NCBI GenBank assembly: GCA_019635355.1
Contig: JAHBZQ010000001.1
Span: forward strand, 3,224,001 to 3,288,000
Length of the DNA: 64,000 nt
Source of the DNA: Rhizobacter sp.
GTDB lineage: Bacteria > Pseudomonadota > Gammaproteobacteria > Burkholderiales > Burkholderiaceae_C
Reading direction: 5' to 3'
In this document: piece after piece, positions 35,697 to 45,088 of the stretch
Layout: each line of letters begins with the position of its first letter
Position numbering within the stretch: the stretch's first letter is position 1
The notes under the pieces: model-generated
Told to the model about the DNA's origin: nothing
Databases searched by the model: none
What the model saw: the letters and a program-made list of their open reading frames with translations, nothing else
Translations under genes and position numbers: made by a program

Positions 35697-36575
35697 TCAA
35701 AGAGCGATGTGCTCGGCAAGGTGCGACGCCACGGTGGCAATGCGCCGCAGGTGGCGCGACTCGGGGTGCGTGAGCAGCCAGAGCTGCACGTCGCACTCAG
35801 GCACGGGCTCGCTCACCTGCATGACGTCGTTGCGATCTCGGGCCAGGAAGACGGGCACCAAGCCCACGCCCAAGCCAGCCACCACCGCGTCGAACACGGC
35901 CTGCACGCTGTTGACGCACAGCACCGGCTCGGCACGCGGGAAGTGCTTGCGGCGCCAGCGGACCGAGGGGTGGTCGGGCATCGCGTCGTCGACGCTGATC
36001 CACGCTGCGGTGCTCAGGTCGACCGCGCGCGCACGCCGGCCCGCAGGCTTGGGCGCGAACACCGCGTTGCGGACCGTGCCGAGCTCGCGGCCCACCACGT
36101 GCGGCGGCGGCTTGGCGGTGGCCCGCAGGGCGATGTCGGCCTCGCGTTGCGTGAGGTTGGCGAGCTCGTTGCGCGCAGTGATGTCGAGCCGCAGGCCGGG
36201 GTGGGCTTCGTGCAGGGGCTTGAGCACCGGCATCAAGAGGCCTTTGAGCAACGTGTCGGCCGTGGCGATGCGCACCACGCCGCTCACCGCGCCGGCATCG
36301 AGCCGCGCCTCGGCCCGCGCCGCTTCCAGCTCGGCCTCGATGCGCTCGGCGTGGTGGGCGAGGCGCTGGCCGAGTTCGGTCGGCTGGTAGCCGCTGCGCG
36401 AGCGCTCGAAGAGCCGCTGGCCCAGCGCCTTCTCGGCGCGCTGCACGGTGCGAAAGACGGTGGATCCGTCGACGCCCGCGAGCTGCGCCGCCGCGGCGAG
36501 GTTGCCGCCGCGCACCAGCGCCAGCAGCACCGCCAGCTCGGCCGCGCCGAGAGTCGATTGCATGGATGCATTCAT
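35697..36575 (-). CDS. LysR-family transcriptional regulator
   Basis: A 292-residue LTTR with an N-terminal HTH (ELAVLLALVRGGNLAAAAQLAGVDGSTVFRTVQRAEKAL, about 13-51) and an effector domain. It is divergent from the DoxX-GST pair with a 78-base gap, so these are its likely targets. Starts at 36575 (MNASMQST) and 36563 (MQST) are both possible. The inducer is unknown. Confidence 0.88.
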   Translation of the reverse strand: MNASMQSTLGAAELAVLLALVRGGNLAAAAQLAGVDGSTVFRTVQRAEKALGQRLFERSRSGYQPTELGQRLAHHAERIEAELEAARAEARLDAGAVSGVVRIATADTLLKGLLMPVLKPLHEAHPGLRLDITARNELANLTQREADIALRATAKPPPHVVGRELGTVRNAVFAPKPAGRRARAVDLSTAAWISVDDAMPDHPSVRWRRKHFPRAEPVLCVNSVQAVFDAVVAGLGVGLVPVFLARDRNDVMQVSEPVPECDVQLWLLTHPESRHLRRIATVASHLAEHIAL

Positions 36576-36653
36576 CGCTTGTCGATCTGCCTATTTCAAC
36601 TGCACCCCCGCAATCATAGATTTCGCTCCGTCATCACTCAACGGAGCTTTTCC

Positions 36654-37070
36654 ATGACCCCTTCCACCTCCCTCGGCCTGCTCTTGCTGCGCGTCGCCCT
36701 CGGCACGATGTGGATCGCCCACGCACTGCTCAAGCTCATCGTCTTCACGCTGCCCGGCACGGCGCAGTTCTTCGAGTCCATCGGCCTGCCCGGTGTGCTG
36801 GCCTACCCGGTGTTCGCCGCCGAGCTGCTGGGCGGCATCGCCCTGCTGGCGGGTGTGTACGCCCGCCAGGTCTCGCTGCTGCTGGTGCCGGTGCTGCTGG
36901 CCGCCGCCTGGGTACACCTGCCCAACGGCTGGCTGCACACCAGCACCGGCGGCGGCTGGGAGTACCCGGTGTTCCTCGCCGCCGCCTCGCTCGTGCACTG
37001 GCTGCTCGGCGATGGCGACTACAGCGTGAAGCGCAGCCCCTTCCTCACCCTCGGCGCCTCGCGCGCCTGA
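36654..37070 (+). CDS. DoxX-family membrane protein
   Basis: A 138-residue four-helix membrane protein (LGLLLLRVALGTMWIAHALLK, VFAAELLGGIALLAGVYA, LLLVPVLLAAAWVHLPNGWLHT, EYPVFLAAASLVHWLLG). It matches the DoxX/YphA-like quinol-oxidase-associated family. Often found with redox or detoxification enzymes, it is here followed 30 bases later by a glutathione S-transferase and is probably controlled by the divergent LysR regulator. Confidence 0.88.
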   Translation: MTPSTSLGLLLLRVALGTMWIAHALLKLIVFTLPGTAQFFESIGLPGVLAYPVFAAELLGGIALLAGVYARQVSLLLVPVLLAAAWVHLPNGWLHTSTGGGWEYPVFLAAASLVHWLLGDGDYSVKRSPFLTLGASRA

Positions 37071-37100
37071 TCATTCCTCAACCCTGAAAGGACTTGAACC

Positions 37101-37709
37101 ATGAAGCTCTACCACGCCCCCGGTGCCTGCTCGCTCGCCGTCCACATCGCCTTGCGCGAAGCCGGCCAGGCCTTCGACCTGGTGAAGGTCGACCTCGCGA
37201 AGCACACGCTCGACGACGGCCGCAACTACTTCGACCTCTCGCCGCGCGGCTACGTGCCGATGCTCGAGTTCGACGACGGCAGCCGCCACACCGAAGCGGC
37301 CGCGCTGCTGGCGCACATCGCCGACCAGGATGCCGACTTCACGCTCATCGGCGCACCGCGCAGCGAGCGCCGCCTGCAGGTGACGCAATGGCTCGCCTTC
37401 GTGGCGAGCGAGCTGCACAAGGCCTTCAGCCCCTGGCTGTGGCACAAGGAAACGGCCGACTCGACGAAGCAGGCCGTGCGCGAGAAGCTCGCCACGCGCT
37501 TCGCCGAACTCGACCGCCACCTCGCCTCACGCGAGTACCTGGCCGGCGAGTTCAGCGTGGCCGACGCCTATGCGTTCACGATCGTGAACTGGTCGAACTT
37601 CCTCGGCCTGCCGCTGTCGGACGTGCCGAACCTGAAGCGCTACCTCGCCCGTGTGGCAGCGCGCCCGCAGGTGCAGGCGGCGCTGAAGGCCGAAGGCCTG
37701 GCGGGTTGA
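37101..37709 (+). CDS. gstA: Glutathione S-transferase, beta class
   Basis: A 202-residue GST. The thioredoxin-fold domain begins MKLYHAPGACSLAVHIALREAG, with the beta-class cysteine C10 that bonds glutathione. The second beta-class residue, H106, lies in ASELHKAFSPW. The cis-Pro segment is GYVPMLEFDDG. It conjugates or reduces electrophiles with glutathione in the cytoplasm. It is in an operon with DoxX, and its stop abuts the stop of the convergent purB gene. Confidence 0.95.
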   Translation: MKLYHAPGACSLAVHIALREAGQAFDLVKVDLAKHTLDDGRNYFDLSPRGYVPMLEFDDGSRHTEAAALLAHIADQDADFTLIGAPRSERRLQVTQWLAFVASELHKAFSPWLWHKETADSTKQAVREKLATRFAELDRHLASREYLAGEFSVADAYAFTIVNWSNFLGLPLSDVPNLKRYLARVAARPQVQAALKAEGLAG

Positions 37710-39101
37710 TCAAGCGCCCGAGCTGATCCCACCATCGATGCGCCCGGCCAGCGCCGCCGCCTGGCCGGTGTAGCTGCCGGGCGTCATCGCCATCAGGCGG
37801 GTCTTCTCGCTCTCGGGGATTTCGAGCGTGCCGATGAAGGCCTGGATGTCCTCGCGCGTGATGGCCTTGCCGCGCGTCAGCTCCTTCAGGCGCTCATACG
37901 GGTTGGGCAGCTTGTAGCGGCGCATCACGGTCTGGATGGGCTCGGCCAAGACTTCCCAGGCCGAGTCGAGGTCGGCGGCGAGCGCCTCGCGGTTGACTTC
38001 GAGCTTGCCGAGGCCCTTCAGCAGGCTGTCGTAGCCGAGCACCGCGTAGCCGATGGCCACGCCCATGTTGCGCAGCACCGTGCTGTCGGTCAGATCCCGC
38101 TGCCAGCGGCTGATGGGGAGCTTCTGGCTCAGGTGGCTGAGCAGCGCGTTGGCGAGGCCGAAGTTGCCCTCGGCGTTCTCGAAGTCGATCGGGTTGACCT
38201 TGTGCGGCATGGTCGACGAGCCGATCTCGCCCGCCTTGGTGCGCTGCTTGAAGTAGCCGAGGCTGATGTAACCCCAGACGTCGCGCGACCAGTCGATGAG
38301 GATGGTGTTGGTGCGGGTGACCGCATCGAACAGCTCGGCCATGTAATCGTGCGGCTCGATCTGGATGGTGTAGGGGTTGAACTCCAGGCCGAGCTGCTTC
38401 TCGATGACCTTGCGGCTGAAGGACTCCCAGTCGAAGTCGGGGTAGGCCGACAGGTGGGCGTTGTAGTTGCCGACGGCACCGTTCATCTTGGCGAGCAGCT
38501 TCACGCCGGCGATGCGCGCGCGGGCGTGCTGCAGGCGGGCCACCACGTTGGCGACCTCCTTGCCCACCGTCGTGGGGCTGGCGGTCTGGCCGTGGGTGCG
38601 CGCGAGCATGGGCACGTCGGCCAGGTCTTTCGCGAGCGTGGTGAGCGCGCCGATGATCTTGTCGAGCGTGGGCAAGAGCACGTCTTGCCGCGCGGCCTTG
38701 AGCATCAAGCCGTGGCTCGTGTTGTTGATGTCTTCGCTGGTGCAGGCGAAGTGAACGAACTCCGACGCCGCCTTGAGCTCGGCGCTGTTCTCGAAGCGGC
38801 TCTTGAGCCAGTACTCCACCGCCTTCACGTCGTGGTTGGTGGTCTTCTCGATCTCCTTGATGGCCTGCGCATCGGCCTCGGAGAAGCGCGTGACGAGCCC
38901 GCGCAGCAGGCCGCGGCCGGCGCCGGTGAGCGGCTTGAACTCGGCGAAGCCGGCATCCGAGAGCGCGATGAACCACTCCACTTCCACCTGCACCCGGCGG
39001 TGCATCAGGCCGAACTCGGACAGGAGGCCTCGCAGCGGCCCCATGCGAGAGGCGTAGCGGCCGTCGAGCGGCGAGAGGGCGGTGAGGGAGCTGAGGTTCA
39101 T
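37710..39101 (-). CDS. purB: Adenylosuccinate lyase
   Basis: A 463-residue PurB of the long proteobacterial type, acting twice in purine biosynthesis (SAICAR to AICAR, adenylosuccinate to AMP). The fumarase/lyase superfamily signature is SSTMPHKVNPIDFENAEGN. TSEDINNTSHGLML and ARTHGQTASPTTVGKE are further active-site blocks. It is full length and monocistronic, divergent from the NodB-caspase fusion gene. Confidence 0.97.
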   Translation of the reverse strand: MNLSSLTALSPLDGRYASRMGPLRGLLSEFGLMHRRVQVEVEWFIALSDAGFAEFKPLTGAGRGLLRGLVTRFSEADAQAIKEIEKTTNHDVKAVEYWLKSRFENSAELKAASEFVHFACTSEDINNTSHGLMLKAARQDVLLPTLDKIIGALTTLAKDLADVPMLARTHGQTASPTTVGKEVANVVARLQHARARIAGVKLLAKMNGAVGNYNAHLSAYPDFDWESFSRKVIEKQLGLEFNPYTIQIEPHDYMAELFDAVTRTNTILIDWSRDVWGYISLGYFKQRTKAGEIGSSTMPHKVNPIDFENAEGNFGLANALLSHLSQKLPISRWQRDLTDSTVLRNMGVAIGYAVLGYDSLLKGLGKLEVNREALAADLDSAWEVLAEPIQTVMRRYKLPNPYERLKELTRGKAITREDIQAFIGTLEIPESEKTRLMAMTPGSYTGQAAALAGRIDGGISSGA

Positions 39102-39205
39102 GACGACAGGCCGGGCGTCGAGGCGCCGGAAAAGCTGGAGGGAAGAGCAGCCCGCGATTTTAGGCGGGTGCGCTATCGTCGCGCGTCTTTTGCTGACCGC
39201 CCTTC

Positions 39206-41947
39206 ATGCCCATGTTCACGCCGCGCCGGATCGTCGTCACTTCTCGCTTGATCTTGCCGCTCTTGTTGCTCCTGTCGGCCTGCCAGCGACAGGAAGTCGC
39301 ACTGCCCGTCGCCGCGTCTTCCCCCACACCCACCATCGCCGCCAGCACGCCAGCGCCTGCATCGCAGAACGCCCCTCTCACGCCCCTGGCCGATGCCGTG
39401 CTCGCCGCGCACCGCCAGATGATCGTGCTGATGAACGGCGAGCGCAGCCTCAAGCCCGCTGAGCGCCGAGCGGTCGCCGCCGTCGGCCAGCTGCTGTTCC
39501 ACGACATGCAGCAGCGCATGGACACACTCACCACCGCGGCCACCGCGCTCGACCCGGCCGTGGTCGGCGCCGTCAACACGCTGCTCGACCGCATCGAAAG
39601 CGAACCCTCGTGGTTCGACGCCGACCGGCTCGCCTTCAAGGAATTCCTCGTTCGCCTCGCCGCGCACTACAGCGCCTCGCAATCCATCGCCGGCCTGAAG
39701 CTCGCCAAACGCGCCAACGAAGACCTGGCCGTGCTCGCCGAGGTGGAGCAGGCCTACGACAAGGAGCTGAAAGAGGTCTTCGGCCGCTTCGCCAAGCGTG
39801 GCATCGAACTCAAGCGCGAGAAGTGGAGCGACTACGTCGCGAAGCTTTCAACGCTCTACACCCGCGAGCAGATCCTGAAGGACTACGCGACCGTCGTGCC
39901 CTACACCGCGCCGAGCGGCAAGGCCGGCGCCGAAGAGGCCGACACACGCGAGATCTTCGGCATGTCGCTGCCGCCCAAGACCGTGGTGCTGACCTTCGAC
40001 GACGGCCCGCACGCGCGCTACACCGACGACATCCTCGACATCCTCAAGCGCTACGACGCGCCGGCCATCTTCTTCCATCTCGGGCGCAACCTCGGCAGCG
40101 TCGACGCCGAGGGCAAGGCCAAGCCGGGCGCGTATGCCGCCGTCGCCAAACGTGTGCTCGCCGCCGGCCACCAGCTGGCCAACCACAGCTACAGCCACAG
40201 CGTGATGGCCAAGCTGCCGGGCGATGCGGTGAAGGTGGAAGCGGCCAACACCGAAGCGCTGCTCGACGCCACCGGCCGCCAGCCCTCGAAGCTCTTCCGC
40301 TTCCCCTACGGCGCGCGCAACGAAGCCTCGCTGGCGACCGTGGAAGGCCTGAAGCTGCACTCGATGATGTGGAACATCGACTCGCAGGACTGGGCCGACC
40401 CGGTGCCGCGCTCGATCGCCGAGCGGGTGCTGAGCGAGGTCGACAAGCAGCAGCGCGGCGTGATCCTCTTCCACGACATCCAGGGCCGCACGGTGCAGGC
40501 GCTGCCCGCCGTGCTCGATGCGCTGGTCGCCGACGGCTACCGCTTCGCCACCTGGCGCGACGGCAAGTTCATCGTGGGCACGCCGAAGAAGGCCGCACCC
40601 GATGCGGCGATGGCCGCGTCGAGCGAAACGCTCTACCGCGACAGCCACGCCCTCGTGATCGGCATCGACAAATACGGCAAGTGGCCCGGCCTGCACCACG
40701 CGGTGCGCGATGCCAAGGCGGTGCACGAAGCGCTCACCACCCGCTTCGGCTTCAAGCCCGAGAACGTGACCGCGCTCTACGATGGCGAGGCCACGCGCGC
40801 CAACATCCTGAAGGCGCTCAACGAGCGCCTGGCCGACGGGCAGCGCATCAAGCGCGACGACCGCGTGCTGGTCTTCTTCGCCGGCCACGGCGGCACGCGC
40901 AAGCTCACGAGCGGGCGCGACGTGGGCTACCTGATCCCCGTCGACGCCTCGCTGCAAGACTTCGCGAGCGACGCCATCTCGATGCCGCAACTGCAGGAGG
41001 TGGCCGAAGCCATCAGCGCCAAGCACGTGATGTTCATGGTCGACGCGTGTTACTCCGGCCTTGGCCTCACGCGTGGCGGCGCGGGCAGCAGCAAGAACTT
41101 CCTCGCCGACAACGCACGGCGCCTGGGCCGCCAGATGCTCACCGCCGGCGGCGCCGACCAGCAGGTGGCCGACGACGGCCCCGGCGGCCATTCGGTCTTC
41201 ACCTGGACGCTCCTGCAAGCCCTCAACGGCAAGGCCGACCTGAACGGCGACGGCGTCATCACCGGCACCGAGCTCGCGGCTTATGTCGCGCCCTCGGTGA
41301 GCGCCATCGCGAAGCAGACCCCGGCCTTCGGCAACCTGCCCGGCTCGGAAGGTGGCGAGTTCGTGTTCGAGCTGCCCATCGAGCGCGACGGCCTGAGCGC
41401 CGACACCCGCCAGCTCGACGCCGCCGCCAGCCAGCTCGCCAAGCGCCTCGACGAGGCCGCCCCCGAAGCCGCCAAGCCCGGTGCGGCGGTGCAGGTGACG
41501 GTGAAGAACCTCGACGGCGCCGACGTGAAGCTCACCACCACCGCCGCCACCGCCGTGCCGCCCCGCGTGGCCGCGCAGCGCGCCAACGACCGCGGCCTCG
41601 CGCTCTACCGCGAGCGCCGCTACGACGAAGCCGAAGCCGCCTTCACCGAAGCGCTCAAGCTGCAGCCGAAATTCGCGCTCGCCGCCAACAACCTCGGCTT
41701 CGTCTACTTCAAGCGCGGCAAGCCGGTCGAAGCGGCGCGCTGGTTCGAGAAAGCCATCGAGATGGACGGCAGCCGCGCGCTCGCCTACCTCAACCTGGGC
41801 GACGCGCACCTGCAGGCCGGCGACGACAAGAAGGCGCTCGCGGCCTACGGCACCTTCGTGGGCCTGTCACCCAAGCACGCGCGCAGCGCCGAGTTGCAGG
41901 CCTTCATCGCCACCCCCGACGCGGCGCACCGCCCACGCCTGCCCTGA
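39206..41947 (+). CDS. Lipoprotein fusing polysaccharide deacetylase (NodB), caspase, EF-hand-like loop and TPR
   Basis: A 913-residue predicted lipoprotein with lipobox LLLLSAC near residue 26. A helical region (60-235) precedes a NodB deacetylase domain (about 250-470): metal/acid motif TFDDGPH with D265/D266, the HSxSH block NHSYSHSV, and RFPYGARNE. A caspase-type C14 domain follows (about 485-710) with its dyad H561 (FFAGHGG) and C615 (MVDACYSG). Within it, D678-x-N680-x-D682-G-x-I685-x3-E689 matches a canonical EF-hand calcium loop. TPR units cover about 795-905. This combination would place carbohydrate deacetylation and proteolysis on one envelope-anchored chain. Frame and composition are uniform, so it is not an assembly artefact. 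Confidence 0.9.
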   Translation: MPMFTPRRIVVTSRLILPLLLLLSACQRQEVALPVAASSPTPTIAASTPAPASQNAPLTPLADAVLAAHRQMIVLMNGERSLKPAERRAVAAVGQLLFHDMQQRMDTLTTAATALDPAVVGAVNTLLDRIESEPSWFDADRLAFKEFLVRLAAHYSASQSIAGLKLAKRANEDLAVLAEVEQAYDKELKEVFGRFAKRGIELKREKWSDYVAKLSTLYTREQILKDYATVVPYTAPSGKAGAEEADTREIFGMSLPPKTVVLTFDDGPHARYTDDILDILKRYDAPAIFFHLGRNLGSVDAEGKAKPGAYAAVAKRVLAAGHQLANHSYSHSVMAKLPGDAVKVEAANTEALLDATGRQPSKLFRFPYGARNEASLATVEGLKLHSMMWNIDSQDWADPVPRSIAERVLSEVDKQQRGVILFHDIQGRTVQALPAVLDALVADGYRFATWRDGKFIVGTPKKAAPDAAMAASSETLYRDSHALVIGIDKYGKWPGLHHAVRDAKAVHEALTTRFGFKPENVTALYDGEATRANILKALNERLADGQRIKRDDRVLVFFAGHGGTRKLTSGRDVGYLIPVDASLQDFASDAISMPQLQEVAEAISAKHVMFMVDACYSGLGLTRGGAGSSKNFLADNARRLGRQMLTAGGADQQVADDGPGGHSVFTWTLLQALNGKADLNGDGVITGTELAAYVAPSVSAIAKQTPAFGNLPGSEGGEFVFELPIERDGLSADTRQLDAAASQLAKRLDEAAPEAAKPGAAVQVTVKNLDGADVKLTTTAATAVPPRVAAQRANDRGLALYRERRYDEAEAAFTEALKLQPKFALAANNLGFVYFKRGKPVEAARWFEKAIEMDGSRALAYLNLGDAHLQAGDDKKALAAYGTFVGLSPKHARSAELQAFIATPDAAHRPRLP

Positions 41948-41962
41948 GCCCCGCTCGGCGCC

Positions 41963-42478
41963 TCAGGCCGTCGACGTGGTGCCGCTGTCGCGGAGGTGCG
42001 CCAGCAGGCTGCGCGCCTCGCGCGCATGCCGATCGCCCGGGTGGTGCAGCATCAGCGCCTGCAGCTGCGCCACGCCTTCCGGCCCACGGCCAGCTTCGAT
42101 CAGCGCCTGCCCATGCAGCCAGCGGTAGAGCGCGGTGCGCGTGTCGGCCGGCCGCCGCTGGCCGAAGGCTTCGAGCAGCTGCAGGGCGAGGTCGGGCCGC
42201 TGTTGTTTCAGTGCCTGCTTGGTGAGGGGCACCACCGCCACCGTGCCCGGGTCGAAACCGGGATGCACCTTGAGCGCCGCAATGTAGAGGGCCAGCGCAT
42301 CGGCCGAGCGCCGCTGCTCCAGCAGGCGCCGCAGGCGAGCCCGTGCCCCGGAGCCCTGCGCGCCGGCCGCCGCGGGCGGCGGCGCGCCCATCCTCAGCCG
42401 GCGCCGCACCCAGTCGCGCAAGCGGCTCGCCATGCCGCGCCCCATCGAGCCCAAGGCCCATCCATGCCACATACACAC
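41963..42478 (-). CDS. TPR-containing protein of unknown function
   Basis: A 171-residue protein. Its C-terminal two thirds show helical repeat character (ARLRRLLEQRRSADALALYIAALKVHPGF, TKQALKQQRPDLALQLLEAFGQ, LHGQALIEAGRGPEGVAQLQALMLHHPGD). It probably mediates protein contacts. The N-terminus is uncertain: ATGs at 42478 and in frame further in (MASRLRDW) both work. It converges on the NodB-caspase fusion and is divergent from the phytase-like gene. Confidence 0.65.
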   Translation of the reverse strand: MCMWHGWALGSMGRGMASRLRDWVRRRLRMGAPPPAAAGAQGSGARARLRRLLEQRRSADALALYIAALKVHPGFDPGTVAVVPLTKQALKQQRPDLALQLLEAFGQRRPADTRTALYRWLHGQALIEAGRGPEGVAQLQALMLHHPGDRHAREARSLLAHLRDSGTTSTA

Positions 42479-42518
42479 TCCCTTCGGGTCATCGACGTGC
42501 CCGGTTTTATGCGCGGGA

Positions 42519-42547
42519 GTGTCACACGGGTTTCATGCCGACGTCAT
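42519..42547 (+). promoter_or_regulatory. Triple Pho-box-like direct repeats upstream of the phytase-like gene
   Basis: Three 7-mers follow each other with exact 11-bp periodicity and 4-bp spacers: GTGTCAC (42519), GTTTCAT (42530) and ACGTCAT (42541). This is the layout of PhoB binding sites (CTGTCAT repeats). The last unit ends 31 bases before the phytase-like ATG. Confidence 0.6.
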
Positions 42548-42578
42548 GCAATGGGGGCTGCACCGTCGCAGTCTTTCA

Positions 42579-44144
42579 ATGACCATGAAACAACCCACTC
42601 GCTCCTGGGCCGCCCTCGCCGCGGCCGCCTTTCTCGCCACCGCCTGCGGCGGCGGCGATGATGAACCCACCGGCCCCACCGCGCCTGCACCGCAGGCCTA
42701 CGCGCAGACCCAGGCGCTCGGCAATGTCTCGGTGAGCATCACCAAGCACGAGTTGCAAGCGGCCACGAGCTTCCACGTTCCCTACGAAGGCCGCAACACG
42801 GCCATTGCCGCCGACTTCGCGAACGGCTTCCTGCCCGCCTACGGCTCGGGCCTCGCCTTCAAGGAACGCCTCGCCGACGGCACGCTCGAGTTCTACGCCA
42901 TCACCGACCGCGGTCCCAACGGCGACGGCCCCACCGCGCCCGTGCCCGGCGGCGCCGGCAACGGCATCAGCAAGGTGTTCCCGGCGCCGTCGTTCGCGCC
43001 GAGCTTCGGCGTGATCCGCGTGGGCGCCACGGCCGTGCTCCAGAGCAGCACACCGATCAAGCGCGATGCCACCACCCGCATCACCGGCCTGCCGCCGCAG
43101 GCCGGCGTGGGCTCGACCGGCGAGACGCCGCTCAACGATGCCTACCGCTTCGACGCGGCCACCGCCAACTACGACGCCCACGGCCTCGACCCCGAATCCA
43201 TCGTCGTCGACGCCGCGCGCAACGTGCTGTGGGCGAGCGACGAATACGGCCCCTTCATCGTGCGCATCAACCGCACGACCGGCGTGATCGAGCGCAAGTA
43301 CGGCCCGGGGCCGGGCGCCGCCGACCTGCCCGCAGTGCTCGCCAAGCGGCGCGTCAACCGCGGCATGGAAGGCCTCACGCTCGACGTTGCCAGCGGCAAG
43401 CTGCACGGCTTCCTGCAAAGCCCGATCGACCCGAAGGATGCGAACGGCGCGTCCATCCGCGCGCGCCCACCCGGCGGCAGCAACACCGACGTGCGCCACA
43501 TCGCGAAGTTCGTGCGCTGGCTCGAGTTCGACCCGACCACAGAGACCTCGAAGCTCTACGCCTACCCGATCGACGGCACGCAGTACGACCGCGACCGCAC
43601 CGGCAACGCCAAGCTCGGCGACGTGGTGAGCTTGGGGCAGGGCAAGTTCATCGTCATCGAGCAGGGCGCCCGCAAGAGCGACGCCCGCGTGATGAACAAG
43701 CTCTACCTGGTGGAGATTCCGGCGAATGCGACCGACATCACCGCGCAGGGCCATGACCTCGAAGTGAGCAGCATCACGCAGGCCGGCTCCAACGGCGCCG
43801 ACTACGCCACCGTCGTCACCCTGCGCAAGACCGAGCTGCTCGACCTCAACGCCGCCGGCTGGGTGGCCGAGAAGGCCGAGGGCCTGACGCTGGTGGACGC
43901 GAACACGCTGGCGCTCGTCAACGACAACGACTTCGGCCTGCGCACCATCCTCGTCGACGCGGCCGGTGCCACGGTGGCCGGCAGCATCGAAGACTGCACG
44001 GTCGACGCCAGCGGCGCCATCGTCTCCGGCTGCCCCGCCGGCGTGGTGGGTGCACGCCTCACGCGTGGGGCCGACAGCGAGCGGGCCACGCGCCTGTGGT
44101 TGATCCGTTTCAGCCAGCCGCTGGCGGGCTACGCCGTGCCCTGA
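42579..44144 (+). CDS. Phytase-like esterase lipoprotein
   Basis: A 521-residue predicted lipoprotein (leader ending FLATAC-GGG). The mature part matches the esterase-like activity of phytase family (PF13449): FYAITDRGPNGDGP, LDPESIVVDAARNVLWASDEYGPFIVRINRTTG, RVNRGMEGLTLD and KAEGLTLVDANTLALVNDNDFG. Members have a beta-propeller-type fold and probably hydrolyse phosphoesters outside the cytoplasm. ATGs at 42579 and 42585 are equally plausible. The Pho-box-like repeats upstream and the adjacent phn operon fit a phosphate-scavenging role. Confidence 0.88.
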   Translation: MTMKQPTRSWAALAAAAFLATACGGGDDEPTGPTAPAPQAYAQTQALGNVSVSITKHELQAATSFHVPYEGRNTAIAADFANGFLPAYGSGLAFKERLADGTLEFYAITDRGPNGDGPTAPVPGGAGNGISKVFPAPSFAPSFGVIRVGATAVLQSSTPIKRDATTRITGLPPQAGVGSTGETPLNDAYRFDAATANYDAHGLDPESIVVDAARNVLWASDEYGPFIVRINRTTGVIERKYGPGPGAADLPAVLAKRRVNRGMEGLTLDVASGKLHGFLQSPIDPKDANGASIRARPPGGSNTDVRHIAKFVRWLEFDPTTETSKLYAYPIDGTQYDRDRTGNAKLGDVVSLGQGKFIVIEQGARKSDARVMNKLYLVEIPANATDITAQGHDLEVSSITQAGSNGADYATVVTLRKTELLDLNAAGWVAEKAEGLTLVDANTLALVNDNDFGLRTILVDAAGATVAGSIEDCTVDASGAIVSGCPAGVVGARLTRGADSERATRLWLIRFSQPLAGYAVP

Positions 44145-44188
44145 AAGAGGTCAGAGTCGTCTAGACCTTTCATCTCCCTGCCCAGGAG

Positions 44189-44206
44189 TCGTCACGCAAT
44201 CGTCAC
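44189..44206 (+). promoter_or_regulatory. Pho-box-like direct repeat upstream of phnC
   Basis: TCGTCAC (44189-44195), spacer GCAA, TCGTCAC (44200-44206): two identical 7-mers with a 4-bp spacer, the exact geometry of a PhoB box, 45 bases upstream of the phnC ATG. Confidence 0.65.
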
Positions 44207-44251
44207 GCTCGCTTTCCACAATCTTCGAGGTTTGAAGAAGAGGTGACGAGC

Positions 44252-45070
44252 ATGACGAACAACGTGATCCAGGTGACGCAGCTGCGCAAGAACTTCGGCG
44301 CCCACACCGCCTTGCGCGACGTGTCGCTCAGCGTGCAGCGCGGCGAGATGGTGGCGCTGCTCGGGGCCTCGGGCTCGGGCAAGTCGACGCTCCTGCGCCA
44401 CCTGAACGGGCTGCACCGGGCCGATGCCGGCCGCGTGGAGGTGCTGGGCCGCACGCTGCAGCACAACGGCCGGCTGGCCCGCGATGCCCGCGCCACGCGG
44501 GCGCAGGTGGCCGCGATCTTCCAGCAGTTCAACCTGGTCGACCGCCTCAGCGTGATGAAGAACGTGCTGGCCGGTGCGTTGCACCGCCAGCCGCTGTGGC
44601 GTGGCCTCTTCGCGCAATTCCCGCAACACGAGCTGCAACGGGCGCATGAGGCGCTCAAGCGCGTGGGCATCGAGCGCTGTGCCTGGCAGCGCGCGTCCAC
44701 GCTCTCCGGCGGCCAGCAGCAGCGCGCCGCGATCTCGCGCGCACTGGTGCAGGGCGCGCAGATCATCCTGGCCGACGAGCCCATCGCCTCGCTCGACCCC
44801 GAATCGAGCCGGCGTGTGATGGAGCTGCTGGCCGAAGTCAACCGCGAGCTCGGCGTGACGGTGATCGTCTCGCTGCACCAGATCGACTACGCCTTCGCCT
44901 ACTGCCCGCGCACCGTGGCGCTGCGCGCCGGCGAGGTGGTGCACGACGGCGCCACGCGCGACCTCACCCCGCAACGCCTGCGTGACCTCTACGGCACGCA
45001 GACCGATGAACTCATGCCGAGGCCACACGACGCCCCGGCGCCCTTCCACCCCGTGCCCCTGGCCGCCTGA
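44252..45070 (+). CDS. phnC: Phosphonate ABC transporter ATP-binding protein
   Basis: A 272-residue ABC ATPase. Walker A GASGSGKST (38-46), signature LSGGQQQR (150-157), Walker B IILADEP (170-176), with H in VSLHQIDYA as switch histidine. FQQFNLVDRLSVMKNVLAGAL is typical of PhnC. It energises uptake of phosphonates (or phosphite/phosphate esters) with PhnD and PhnE, encoded directly downstream. The ATG at 44252 follows an AGAAGAGG ribosome-binding site. Confidence 0.95.
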   Translation: MTNNVIQVTQLRKNFGAHTALRDVSLSVQRGEMVALLGASGSGKSTLLRHLNGLHRADAGRVEVLGRTLQHNGRLARDARATRAQVAAIFQQFNLVDRLSVMKNVLAGALHRQPLWRGLFAQFPQHELQRAHEALKRVGIERCAWQRASTLSGGQQQRAAISRALVQGAQIILADEPIASLDPESSRRVMELLAEVNRELGVTVIVSLHQIDYAFAYCPRTVALRAGEVVHDGATRDLTPQRLRDLYGTQTDELMPRPHDAPAPFHPVPLAA

Positions 45071-45088
45071 TCTCTTCTGGAGCCCCTC

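Noticed and set aside
39848..41809. A 653-codon frame antisense to the NodB-caspase fusion
   Set aside because: Low-complexity shadow; the plus strand carries catalytic motifs of two enzyme families.
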